Assembly (NCBI GenBank): GCA_035283845.1
Contig: DATESZ010000063.1
Span: 1 to 13,419 of the forward strand
Source of the DNA: DATESZ01 sp035283845
Lineage (GTDB): Bacteria; Desulfobacterota; Syntrophia; Syntrophales; JACQWR01
Direction of reading: 5' to 3'
Length of the DNA: 13,419 bases
A program made the translations under genes and the position numbers. The notes beneath the pieces are model-generated. The model did not search any database and was not told the DNA's origin. It saw only the letters and a program-made list of their open reading frames with translations. Positions 1 to 6,707 of this stretch are shown here, piece after piece (position 1 is the first letter of the stretch; the number at the start of each line of letters is the position of its first letter).

Positions 1-2
1 CC

Positions 3-488
3 ATGTTTTATATGGAACTGCCGCCTATGCGACTGCCGCAGCTCTCCAACATTTTTACCAAGACCTATTCAAGGATGCAGTGGTATTTTCTGGAGATACT
101 GCCCCTTTTCATTCTCGCTTCCGTCCTCCTCTGGATAGGAAAGATCACCTTTTTATTCAATAAAATCGCTGATTGGATGGAGACGGTAATGTCGGCCCTC
201 GGTCTTCCCCGTGAAGCGGCTGTGGCCTTCATCTTCGGTTTTTTCCGCCGCGATTATGGCGCCGCAGGTCTTTTTGATCTTCAAACCAAAGGATTGCTGA
301 ATGCCCGCCAGCTTACTGTGGCCGCTGTCACCCTTACTCTTTTTATTCCCTGTATTGCCCAATTCCTGATTATAAAAAAAGAAAGGGGAATGAAAGTGGC
401 CGCCGCCATCGGGCTTTTTGTAAGCGCCCTTGCCTTCGGAAGCGGTTATTTGCTGAATAAGGCTATACTCTTAACAGGGGTCTTGTGA
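3..488 (+). CDS. feoB: FeoB ferrous iron transporter, C-terminal fragment (5' end outside window)
   Basis: This is the last 161 residues of the inner-membrane Fe(II) permease FeoB. The frame is open to the left edge, so the G-protein domain and first Gate repeat lie upstream, and the Met at position 3 is internal. What is seen: hydrophobic segments separated by the FeoB-typical stretch GFFRRDYGAAG (about residues 79-89), then a second membrane segment carrying FIPCIAQ (about 115-121), the conserved Pro-Cys of the second Gate repeat. A final hydrophobic helix ends the protein. The stop TGA overlaps the ATG of the next gene (TGATG at 486-490), which indicates translational coupling. Downstream are a Cys-rich zinc-ribbon frame and a DtxR-type repressor, which fits an iron-regulated feo operon. 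The family assignment is strong; nothing can be said about the GTPase part. Confidence 0.93.
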   Translation: MFYMELPPMRLPQLSNIFTKTYSRMQWYFLEILPLFILASVLLWIGKITFLFNKIADWMETVMSALGLPREAAVAFIFGFFRRDYGAAGLFDLQTKGLLNARQLTVAAVTLTLFIPCIAQFLIIKKERGMKVAAAIGLFVSALAFGSGYLLNKAILLTGVL

Positions 489-1426
489 TGCGTTGCGGCT
501 TCTGCGGCTTAGAATTTAACGAAGAGGAAGGAAAGCAGGGCTGTAATAATTGTCCTATGGGTTCCGGTTGCCGAATGATAAAATGCCCGCGCTGCAACTA
601 CGAAATTCCTCTGGAACCGGCGCTTGTTAAGAAATTAAAGAAAATTTTAGAAAATTTCAGAGGTGCGAAAATGTTGAAAAAGGTTTTTCAGGTTGCGGTT
701 TTTTCGCTGGCCATTTGTATCTTATCACCACCGGCTTTTGCATACCGCCCCTTAGGCACAGAGGATGCGGGAGTGGCCGGAAAGGGTGTATCGCAGTTGG
801 AACTCGGCTGGGAATATCTCAAATGGAATGGCGATCAAGAACAGATATTTCTGGCCGTTCCCATCTACGGCGTGACGGAAAATATTGAGCTTTCCCTCGA
901 GGCGCCATACATGCTTCATCAACCGAAAGATGATGCCTCCCATAAAGGGATCGGCGATATCAATGTGGTCGCAAAGTACCTTCTTTTGCCGGAAAACAAA
1001 AAGAGGCCGGCCATGGCCATCAAAGGCGTAATTAAGCTTGATAACGGCGACCATGATAAAGGCCTCGGAAGCGGTGACTATGATTACAGCGTCTTTGCTG
1101 TTGCATCAAAAACATTCAAGGATTTTACACTGCATGCCCATCTGGGATACACATGGGTGGGAGACAAAAAGGATGAAAACTTCAGGAGTATATTTCTTTA
1201 TGCCCTTGCCTTTGACTATGGATTGACTGAAGCCTTTCATGTTGTGGGAGAGATCAGCGGGAACAGACATCCGGACAGAAACGAAGCCAGGGATCCGAAG
1301 ACCGCGCTTGTGGGAATAACCCATGCACTTTCCGAAAGTTTTGTTCTCGATGCAGCGTTGAAAACAGGACTTACATCATCAGCGCCCGACTGGGGTATTC
1401 AGGTGGGCGTAAGCATAACATTTTAA
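488..1426 (+). CDS. Composite reading frame: FeoB-linked Cys-rich zinc-ribbon protein running in frame into an outer-membrane beta-barrel
   Basis: The frame opens at ATG 488, overlapping the feoB stop; an alternative GTG lies at 485. Counting from that GTG, residues 4-37 hold seven cysteines as CGFC, CNNC, C29 and CPRC, a small zinc-ribbon or rubredoxin-like metal site. A short basic helix (about residues 45-60) follows. Small stand-alone Cys-rich proteins of this kind are known beside feoB in anaerobic deltaproteobacteria, where a role in iron handling is assumed but not proven. Here no stop codon separates this part from the Met at 671, which starts a clear signal peptide. Two readings fit: a short cytoplasmic protein that has lost its stop, leaving a 312-residue fusion with an internal signal sequence, or two start sites used in one frame. 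A cytoplasmic zinc ribbon ahead of a Sec signal makes little topological sense, so I favour an internal start for the barrel. A single-base sequence error removing a stop is also possible. Confidence 0.6.
   Translation: MRCGFCGLEFNEEEGKQGCNNCPMGSGCRMIKCPRCNYEIPLEPALVKKLKKILENFRGAKMLKKVFQVAVFSLAICILSPPAFAYRPLGTEDAGVAGKGVSQLELGWEYLKWNGDQEQIFLAVPIYGVTENIELSLEAPYMLHQPKDDASHKGIGDINVVAKYLLLPENKKRPAMAIKGVIKLDNGDHDKGLGSGDYDYSVFAVASKTFKDFTLHAHLGYTWVGDKKDENFRSIFLYALAFDYGLTEAFHVVGEISGNRHPDRNEARDPKTALVGITHALSESFVLDAALKTGLTSSAPDWGIQVGVSITF
671..1426 (+). CDS. Outer-membrane beta-barrel protein, MetA-pathway-of-phenol-degradation/transporter type
   Basis: Starting at ATG 671 (AGAGGTG at 659-665 is a usable ribosome site) gives 251 residues. 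Residues 1-24 are a standard Sec signal peptide: Lys-Lys n-region, hydrophobic core, and cleavage after AFA. The mature part consists of alternating amphipathic strands rich in Gly, Tyr and aromatic residues (for example GWEYLKW, LEAPYML, VVAKYLLL) and ends in Phe (SITF), the usual signal for BAM-dependent insertion. The pattern matches the PF13557-like family of small outer-membrane barrels, often labelled simply 'transporter'. Its place between feoB and an iron-sensing repressor suggests that it lets Fe(II) or another small solute cross the outer membrane; that role is inferred. The reading frame continues upstream without a stop into the zinc-ribbon segment. After its stop, 63 bases precede the next start codon. 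Confidence 0.75.
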   Translation: MLKKVFQVAVFSLAICILSPPAFAYRPLGTEDAGVAGKGVSQLELGWEYLKWNGDQEQIFLAVPIYGVTENIELSLEAPYMLHQPKDDASHKGIGDINVVAKYLLLPENKKRPAMAIKGVIKLDNGDHDKGLGSGDYDYSVFAVASKTFKDFTLHAHLGYTWVGDKKDENFRSIFLYALAFDYGLTEAFHVVGEISGNRHPDRNEARDPKTALVGITHALSESFVLDAALKTGLTSSAPDWGIQVGVSITF

Positions 1427-1476
1427 GGATAGCTTGCGGATATTGAATTGTGTTGCAGGCTTATCTTTTAATTGTT

Positions 1477-1481
1477 GGAGG
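1477..1481 (+). promoter_or_regulatory. Strong Shine-Dalgarno GGAGG before a 17-codon micro-ORF
   Basis: GGAGG lies 8 bases before the ATG at 1490. It is one of the best ribosome sites in the window, yet it serves a tiny frame rather than the repressor gene directly. Confidence 0.6.
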
Positions 1482-1489
1482 TGTGTGGT

Positions 1490-1543
1490 ATGAAGAAAAC
1501 AACTATACTCGGTGTTTTAGAAACTGTGGGGAGCATATCATGA
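1490..1543 (+). CDS. 17-codon micro-ORF overlapping the repressor start (possible leader peptide)
   Basis: ATG 1490 to TGA 1541 encodes MKKTTILGVLETVGSIS. It has a GGAGG site 8 bases upstream, and its last bases form ATGA with the start codon of the DtxR-type gene at 1540, the classic arrangement for translational coupling. The peptide is too short for a fold I recognise; a Lys-Lys start followed by hydrophobic residues gives a short amphipathic character. It may be a leader peptide that couples ribosome flow to repressor synthesis, or simply a chance frame. A candidate promoter (TTGAAT 1443-1448, TTTAAT 1467-1472, 18-base spacing) would place transcription start very near the GGAGG, but this is weak. 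No peptide match can be claimed from the sequence alone. Confidence 0.35.
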   Translation: MKKTTILGVLETVGSIS

Positions 1544-2202
1544 AACTATCTGAAAAAGCGGAAGAGATACTGGAAGCCTTGTGGATTGCCGTTGAAGAGG
1601 AAGGACAGGGTTTTGCCGAGTTGGAAAGGATCGGTGTCGCCGCCGATGATCCCGCCTACCGGGAGCTTACAAAACTTGCCTTTATTGAAATAAAGGAAGA
1701 CCGGGTATATTTCCGGTCAGAAGGAAGAGAGGAGGGACGGAGTACCATTCGCCGTCATCGGCTTGCCGAGAGGCTCATGATGGACGTCCTTAATATCCGA
1801 GGTGAAAGCGGTGACAATAAGGCCTGCCAGCTCGAGCATATCCTGAATGAAGGGGTTGACACAAGGGTTTGCACAATGTTGAATCACCCTGTTACCTGTC
1901 CCCACGGCAAACCGATACCTCCCGGTGATTGCTGCTTAGAGGCGAAACAGAGCTGCGACCTCGGAGTTTTGCCCCTGACGGAGCTGAAATCCGGCGAGGA
2001 GGGGACTATTGCCTATATTCATACGGATGACAACAAGAAAATGCAGAAAATGGTGGCGATGGGGTTGCTTCCCGGCAACCCTGTCCGCCTCCTGCAGACT
2101 TTTCCCTCCTATGTCTTTAAGGTAGGTTATTCGGAATTTGCCATCGACTCCAACATGGCGAAAGAAATCTTCATCAATCCTTTGTCAGGGAAGATGTTGT
2201 AA
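1540..2202 (+). CDS. DtxR-family metal-dependent repressor with C-terminal FeoA (SH3-like) domain
   Basis: The start ATG 1540 is chosen because GGGGAG (1528-1533) precedes it by 6 bases and the residues before it look unrelated to the family. The protein is 220 residues. Residues 1-65 form a compact winged helix, shorter and less typical than classic DtxR. Residues 70-110 hold the metal-binding and dimerisation signature RRHRLAERLM and ACQLEH, as in the DtxR/MntR/IdeR family. Residues 111-139 are cysteine-rich (C111, C120, C131, C132, C139) around CPHGKPIPPG, a motif typical of this FeoA-bearing subfamily. Residues 145-219 are a FeoA-like domain (SGEEGTIAYI, MAMGLLPG, YVFKVG). Placed after feoB, it probably represses the feo operon when Fe(II) is plentiful and may sense it through the SH3-like domain. 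Autoregulation is likely, but I see no clear operator palindrome upstream. Confidence 0.85.
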   Translation: MKLSEKAEEILEALWIAVEEEGQGFAELERIGVAADDPAYRELTKLAFIEIKEDRVYFRSEGREEGRSTIRRHRLAERLMMDVLNIRGESGDNKACQLEHILNEGVDTRVCTMLNHPVTCPHGKPIPPGDCCLEAKQSCDLGVLPLTELKSGEEGTIAYIHTDDNKKMQKMVAMGLLPGNPVRLLQTFPSYVFKVGYSEFAIDSNMAKEIFINPLSGKML

Positions 2203-2245
2203 CTTCTTCAAATAGAGCCTGCTCAATACTAAATCGGAGAACAAT

Positions 2246-2995
2246 ATGAAAGCGGTTTTTGATTTTCTGAGACGGCCAACCTTTGGAAAAAAATACAAGC
2301 ATTTGAAGAGCCGAATATCTAACTTGGAAATCGTTGTTGACTTTTTGATTAACAGCCCTACCTATGTCGATTCCGAAGATGACGGGTATAATGGACAGGC
2401 AGTCCGAAAGATTATTTTCCGGGATTTGATGAATGAGTTTGGCTTTGAGGCAATTTTTGAAACCGGAACACATGCCGGAAGTACTGCAGGATATATGGCC
2501 AAATTAGCAAATGTACCGGTGTATACGTGCGAATTGAGCGAACGTTTTTTTGCCCTCGCAAAAATAAGGCTCAAGGATATTCACAACATCCACTTCAATC
2601 TGTGCGATTCAAGAGAGTTCCTGAAAATGATGTCAGAGCAGGTGGATCGTAAGGCCATGATTTTCATCTATCTTGATGCCCATTGGTCCCATGATCTTCC
2701 GCTTAAGGAGGAAATCGAAATCATCTGCGCGAGTTGGGACAAGTTTGTTATCATGATAGATGATTTTAAGGTGCCTGGCGACAATGGTTACGGCTATGAT
2801 GATTATGGCAGAGGGAAATCCCTCTCTCTTGAGAATTTTGGGAAGGTTTTTAACAAATATGAGTTGATTCCATTTTTTCCCGCACTATCGTCCACCGATG
2901 AAACCGGCGCTAAACGTGGCTGTGTGGTTCTTGCGAAACATGGGGAAATAAGCAAAAAACTTGGTATGTTGCCATCTCTTTCCCTAAGACGTTAA
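2246..2995 (+). CDS. Class I SAM-dependent methyltransferase-like protein
   Basis: This is a 249-residue protein starting at ATG 2246 with a GGAG site 6 bases upstream. A Rossmann methyltransferase fold is suggested by motif I ETGTHAGSTAG (72-82), an acidic end of strand 2 in YTCELSE (93-99), a strand 4 region YLDAHWSHD (142-150) and IDDF (171-174). The YLDAHW and IDDF pair is typical of methyltransferases found in polysaccharide and O-antigen loci, where the Asp and His residues may bind metal. The substrate is unknown; a sugar hydroxyl is plausible. It follows the repressor gene by 43 bases on the same strand but has no evident iron role, and it converges on the sugar operon to its right. 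Its base use looks more AT-rich than that of its neighbours, which fits an acquired surface-glycan gene. It is most likely the edge of the glycan locus. Confidence 0.7.
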   Translation: MKAVFDFLRRPTFGKKYKHLKSRISNLEIVVDFLINSPTYVDSEDDGYNGQAVRKIIFRDLMNEFGFEAIFETGTHAGSTAGYMAKLANVPVYTCELSERFFALAKIRLKDIHNIHFNLCDSREFLKMMSEQVDRKAMIFIYLDAHWSHDLPLKEEIEIICASWDKFVIMIDDFKVPGDNGYGYDDYGRGKSLSLENFGKVFNKYELIPFFPALSSTDETGAKRGCVVLAKHGEISKKLGMLPSLSLRR

Positions 2996-3060
2996 CTGAA
3001 CTTTGTTGATTCCGAGAACAATGAAAATATTAATTTGATCGAGCAATCCCGGAAGCGACA

Positions 3061-3882
3061 TCAAGGCTGTTCCTTGCACCAAGCTTTAAGAATTTTCTCC
3101 CTTATCCTGCCATAATTCTCCGGCGCCTTCGATCGCCGCTGCTCCCAGATATAAACGAAGCGGAGTATGAAGTAGCTTACAAAGGCCAGGGAAAGAGCGA
3201 TCCCGTCCCATCCGAGCAAGAAGGTTTTTCTTCTCACGAAGGTGCGATAAGCTGCATCCACCAATGATTTGAAGACGCTGCGCAGAGGGATGTCTTTCTT
3301 GAACATCCTGCCCTCAGCGCGGCAGTAACGCGTGTGCCTCTCCATCATGGTATCAACTGTTTCATGGGTCAGGTGGTAGAGGCAGGCTTCCGGGGAGTTT
3401 TTCATCCGGTATTCCCTTTTCGAATCCATAACCAGGGCGCTGTGCACATCATCGTAACTCACCTTGGCGATGCTCCTGCGAAACACCGCCGGATGGAGAT
3501 CGCTGTACCAGGGTGAGCGGGAAGACTCCAATCCCAGGACGTAACGCCGGTAGGGAACCCGGATGATATCGTAGGGGAAATCCTGTCTGTCGGTCAGTTC
3601 GCGGAGCTGTTTGGCAAGTTGCGGATGGACAACATCGCTTGCCGTAAGCAGGATAATCCACTCGCACCTTACGTTCTCCAAAAAAATCCTGAATTCGGAC
3701 GGATCGTACTCCTGATTTTCTAACACGAATATCCTATCGGTATACCTGCCGACGATCTCCCTGGTCTTATCGGTGCTCTGCTTATCCACCACGATAATTT
3801 CGTCGCACCAGGCGGCGCAGCGAAGTGTCGCTTCAATGCGGTGCTCTTCGTTATAAACGGGAATGATTGCACTAATTGACAC
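3061..3882 (-). CDS. Glycosyltransferase family 2 (WaaE/KdtX-like), with degenerate DXD
   Basis: This is the last gene of the minus-strand sugar operon, 273 residues, starting at GTG 3882 (AAAGAGAG about 9 bases upstream). The GT-A fold is shown by SAIIPVYNEE (4-13) and IIVVDKQSTD (29-38), the nucleotide-binding half seen in WaaE/KdtX-like lipopolysaccharide core glycosyltransferases. The position that normally reads Asp-x-Asp for metal binding is LLTASDVV (78-85), so the first Asp is Thr and the second is Ser, leaving only D83 one residue later. A hydrophobic segment (about 222-246) flanked by basic residues suggests membrane association near the C-terminus. The gene begins 18 bases after the SDR stop, so it is part of the same transcript. 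It probably adds a sugar to the lipid-linked glycan, possibly the branched sugar made by the operon; donor and acceptor cannot be read from the sequence. Confidence 0.8.
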   Translation of the reverse strand: MSISAIIPVYNEEHRIEATLRCAAWCDEIIVVDKQSTDKTREIVGRYTDRIFVLENQEYDPSEFRIFLENVRCEWIILLTASDVVHPQLAKQLRELTDRQDFPYDIIRVPYRRYVLGLESSRSPWYSDLHPAVFRRSIAKVSYDDVHSALVMDSKREYRMKNSPEACLYHLTHETVDTMMERHTRYCRAEGRMFKKDIPLRSVFKSLVDAAYRTFVRRKTFLLGWDGIALSLAFVSYFILRFVYIWEQRRSKAPENYGRIREKILKAWCKEQP

Positions 3883-3900
3883 GCGGCTGTCTCTCTTTCC

Positions 3901-4944
3901 TTAGCTCAGTCGCTGGCGGTGCCACCTTATTGTTCTCGCGACGGCATCCTCCAGATTGATTTCCTGCCGTAAACCCAGTTCGCCCCTTGCCTTTTCAGTC
4001 GAAGGCAAATAGCGTCCCGGCATAATTCGACCATCCACTTTTTTATCAATGATAACCGGCAATTCAGAGCTAATAGCCCTTGTCACGATCTGGGCCAGAT
4101 CGGCAATGTTAACGGCTTCTTCGGAACCGACGTTATAGGCCGTGCCCGGCTTGCCCCGGAGGAGAATGGTCCAAAGCCATACGGCCAGCTCCGCTGCATA
4201 GAGGTAGGAGCGGTAAGATGTTCCATCCCCAGTGACATGCACCGGTTGCCCCGCGAGTCCATCGAGGATGAAATTACCGATAGCGTAATGGATGTCGAGT
4301 GGCAAATATGGTCCAACAAAGGCAAAACAACGGGCAATTTTTGCCTCTATCCCGTATTTTCTCCCGTATTGATTACAGAGGAATTCGGCAACTCGTTTTC
4401 CCTCCCCATAAGCGGAACGACCGTCGGACGGATCGGGGCCGCCCACATAATCCTCAGGAATATTGGTTAGCTGGGGAGGTTGTTTGCCATATACCGCTCC
4501 GGAGCTGGTAAAGAGCAATTTCCTGGCGCCAGAGACCCTCGCAAAGTCGAGCACATGCCGCGTTCCCTGGACGATAGTGTCAAACATGAGGAGGGGATCT
4601 TCCCCGTTAAGCTTGGAGCTGGCATCCGTGGCGGCGTGAATGACATAAGAGAACTCGTCTTCAGGAAAGGAGAAATAACGGACATCTCCTTCATGAAAGC
4701 TAATTGCCGGATTGCCGGCAAGGTGAGGGGCTTTTTTACGGAAGGCCCCCTGATTGCGCGTAAGCACAACGGTAGCGGCTCCCAGGTTCAGTTTTTCGTT
4801 CGCAAAGGCGAAACTCTCCAAGAGCCAGCATCCGAAAAATCCTGTCCCGCCCGTAATAAATATGCGTTGGCCTTTTATCTCATCCCATAACCCTTGTGTA
4901 TTATTCAGAATATATTCCAAATCTGAGGATAAGGGATTTTTCAT
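3901..4944 (-). CDS. Extended SDR (NAD(P)-dependent epimerase/dehydratase/reductase), likely YerF-like reductase
   Basis: This 347-residue protein is an extended short-chain dehydrogenase. It has a GGTGFFG dinucleotide-binding loop (32-38), an acidic GDVR (86-89), the catalytic Ser strand FTSSGAVYG (145-153) and Tyr179-x3-Lys183 (YGEGK), followed by a sugar-nucleotide-binding half with GDGTSYRSYLYA and YNVGSEE. It starts at ATG 4944, 6 bases after the stop of the yerE-like gene, with only a weak AGGGAC upstream, so coupled translation is likely. In Yersinia pseudotuberculosis, YerF reduces the C-4 acetyl branch left by YerE to a hydroxyethyl group; a dehydrogenase directly after a YerE-like gene fits that step. 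The fold alone would equally allow an epimerase or a 4-ketoreductase acting on a different sugar nucleotide. The SDR family is certain; the exact reaction is an inference from position. Confidence 0.75.
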   Translation of the reverse strand: MKNPLSSDLEYILNNTQGLWDEIKGQRIFITGGTGFFGCWLLESFAFANEKLNLGAATVVLTRNQGAFRKKAPHLAGNPAISFHEGDVRYFSFPEDEFSYVIHAATDASSKLNGEDPLLMFDTIVQGTRHVLDFARVSGARKLLFTSSGAVYGKQPPQLTNIPEDYVGGPDPSDGRSAYGEGKRVAEFLCNQYGRKYGIEAKIARCFAFVGPYLPLDIHYAIGNFILDGLAGQPVHVTGDGTSYRSYLYAAELAVWLWTILLRGKPGTAYNVGSEEAVNIADLAQIVTRAISSELPVIIDKKVDGRIMPGRYLPSTEKARGELGLRQEINLEDAVARTIRWHRQRLS

Positions 4945-4950
4945 TATAAA

Positions 4951-6672
4951 TCAGGTCCCTTCCATGTCGACAGGTTTGGCCAACGGTTCCATTTCTGTAA
5001 TAGGAAGGCCAAAGGCTATTTTAGGATATGCGTTTACCTGAAGATCAATCATAACCTGAAGAAGAAATGGAGCCTGCGGATCTTGCCACATCTGATCAAG
5101 TGCAGACGGTATTTCTGCTATTTTCTCAACAGTACAGGATTGTATCCCATATGCCTGAGCGATCTTTGAAAAGTCGGGCGCCGAGTATCCCCAATAAGTG
5201 GATTGATAACGTTTTTCGAAATAACTTTCTTGAAACTGACGAACCATGCCGTAGCACCTATTGTTTATCACAACCATCTTAACTGGCAGATTATTGTGAA
5301 CAATGGTTTGAAGTTCCTGGATATTAAGTTGAAAGCCGCCATCTCCCGCTATCAACACTACGGGATATCCTGAATATGACAAACTGGCGCCGATTGCGGC
5401 AGGCAAGGCATAACCCATAGGCGCCATGCCGCCAGAGGTAAGAAAAATTTGATTATTACCGATTTCAAGTGATTGCGCCGCCCACATCTGGTGTTGACCT
5501 ATATCGACAATGAAGGCGGCCGCTAAATGGGACTTCTTAGACAATAGATGCATAAATTTATTGGGATTGATGCCCCTTATCCCTTTAAGCTCTGTCGTAT
5601 CCGGTGAAACTTCTTGGAGTTCTTTTATTTTAGCCAGCCAATCTGCATTATCTGCTGGGACATAGTGAGACAACGTCTCTAAGGATAAAGACAAAAAAGA
5701 CCTCAGATGAGAGGGTATGGCCTTGCACCCTGTTACACGATTATTTACTTCCCCTTCTTCACAGTCTACGTGGTATACAATCCTGTCTGCTTTGAAAGAC
5801 TCCGTGTCAGCGCCGGTTTGTCTAATATCAAGACGGCTGCCCAAAACTAATAAAAAATCTGAACGCCCGATAGCTATGTTTGCCCAACGATTACCATAGG
5901 TCCCGATCATGCCTACTCGCAAAGGGTGGGAATAGGGCAAAATATCCACAGCCATCAGCGAATTAACTAACGGCACATTGACCTTTTCAACAAAGGCCCT
6001 TAATAGCTCTATGGCACGGGCTGAACGTATGCCTCCTCCTGCTAAAATTAAGGGCCGCTTTGCCCGTGACAATTCCTTTAATAATTCGTCGATCAGTTTT
6101 TTCTCAGGATCGTTTATGCGGGGAGACGATAAACGACGGGGCATATGGGCGCTAATTTCGGAACGCTGTACATCCATCGGTATATCAATTAATACTGGAC
6201 CTGGTCTGTCGGATAAGGAAACGTTATAGGCCCTTTCCAGGACATCCGGAATTTCTTCTGATGTTTTTACGCGCCAAGCCGCCTTGGTAATGGAACAAGC
6301 CATAGATACGATATCGGTTTCTTGAAAACCAAGCTGCCGTACAGTTCTATTCCCTTTTTGCTCGTATGTATTGACTTGACCGGTAATAAAAATGGCAGGG
6401 GAGGAATCAAAATAACAAGTTCCTATTCCTGTAAGCATATTGGTAGCTCCTGGTCCACTTGTTGCCATTGCTACCCCGGGCAAACCTGTAACACGGGCCA
6501 TTCCATCTGCTGCAAAGGCCGCCGCTTGTTCGTGATGACAACTAATAAGATTTATTTTACCCTGCCTGTGAATGGCATCTATCAGGTGGGTTATCATCCC
6601 ACCTGCTACCTCAAAAACGAATTTGATATCTTGGGCACTTAAAAAATTGGCTATATACTCTGATACGTTAAT
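4951..6672 (-). CDS. yerE: YerE-like thiamine-diphosphate (acetolactate synthase-family) enzyme, predicted AUU start
   Basis: This is a 573-residue ThDP enzyme of the acetolactate synthase family. With the start given here, the catalytic Glu is E48 in HHEQAA, a central FAD/cofactor domain contains LAGGG (about 210-214), and the ThDP-Mg motif is GDG (443-445) to NN (470-471). Next to ddhA, ddhB and ddhC, the best-fitting role is that of YerE, the ThDP flavoenzyme of yersiniose synthesis, which takes a two-carbon acetyl unit from pyruvate and attaches it to C-4 of CDP-3,6-dideoxy-4-ketoglucose. No small regulatory subunit (IlvN) gene is nearby, which argues against valine/isoleucine synthesis. 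The first ATG in frame (6597) would remove 25 residues (NVSEYIANFL...FEVAGG) that are typical of the start of the PYR domain. The only initiator-like codon after the in-frame stop at 6676-6678 is ATT 6672, aligned with the usual family start and 6 bases after AGAGG. Confidence 0.82.
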   Translation of the reverse strand: MNVSEYIANFLSAQDIKFVFEVAGGMITHLIDAIHRQGKINLISCHHEQAAAFAADGMARVTGLPGVAMATSGPGATNMLTGIGTCYFDSSPAIFITGQVNTYEQKGNRTVRQLGFQETDIVSMACSITKAAWRVKTSEEIPDVLERAYNVSLSDRPGPVLIDIPMDVQRSEISAHMPRRLSSPRINDPEKKLIDELLKELSRAKRPLILAGGGIRSARAIELLRAFVEKVNVPLVNSLMAVDILPYSHPLRVGMIGTYGNRWANIAIGRSDFLLVLGSRLDIRQTGADTESFKADRIVYHVDCEEGEVNNRVTGCKAIPSHLRSFLSLSLETLSHYVPADNADWLAKIKELQEVSPDTTELKGIRGINPNKFMHLLSKKSHLAAAFIVDIGQHQMWAAQSLEIGNNQIFLTSGGMAPMGYALPAAIGASLSYSGYPVVLIAGDGGFQLNIQELQTIVHNNLPVKMVVINNRCYGMVRQFQESYFEKRYQSTYWGYSAPDFSKIAQAYGIQSCTVEKIAEIPSALDQMWQDPQAPFLLQVMIDLQVNAYPKIAFGLPITEMEPLAKPVDMEGT

Positions 6673-6675
6673 AAA

Positions 6676-6684
6676 TCACCTCTT
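6676..6684 (-). promoter_or_regulatory. Shine-Dalgarno AAGAGGTGA deciding the ATT start of the yerE-like gene
   Basis: Read on the minus strand, AAGAGGTGA ends in the in-frame TGA stop and leaves 6 bases between AGAGG and the ATT at 6672. No ATG, GTG or TTG in frame fits this site. Confidence 0.6.
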
Positions 6685-6707
6685 CTGCCGATCTCAGGAA
6701 TTATAAA

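Noticed and set aside
1443..1472. Promoter TTGAAT-N18-TTTAAT before the repressor
   Set aside because: The match is modest and would start the transcript at the ribosome site of the micro-ORF; read-through from feoB explains expression without it.
2996..3060. Bidirectional terminator between the convergent methyltransferase and glycosyltransferase genes
   Set aside because: Only a 5-base inverted pair (TTGTT/AACAA) without a following T-run is visible.
4480..4890. 136-residue open frame on the + strand
   Set aside because: It lies fully antisense to the SDR gene, which has clear motifs; the frame is low in recognisable structure and has no ribosome site of note.
4951..6672. Housekeeping acetolactate synthase (ilvB) for valine/isoleucine
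   Set aside because: No ilvN or other branched-chain amino acid genes nearby, and it is embedded between CDP-dideoxyhexose genes; YerE-type function fits better.
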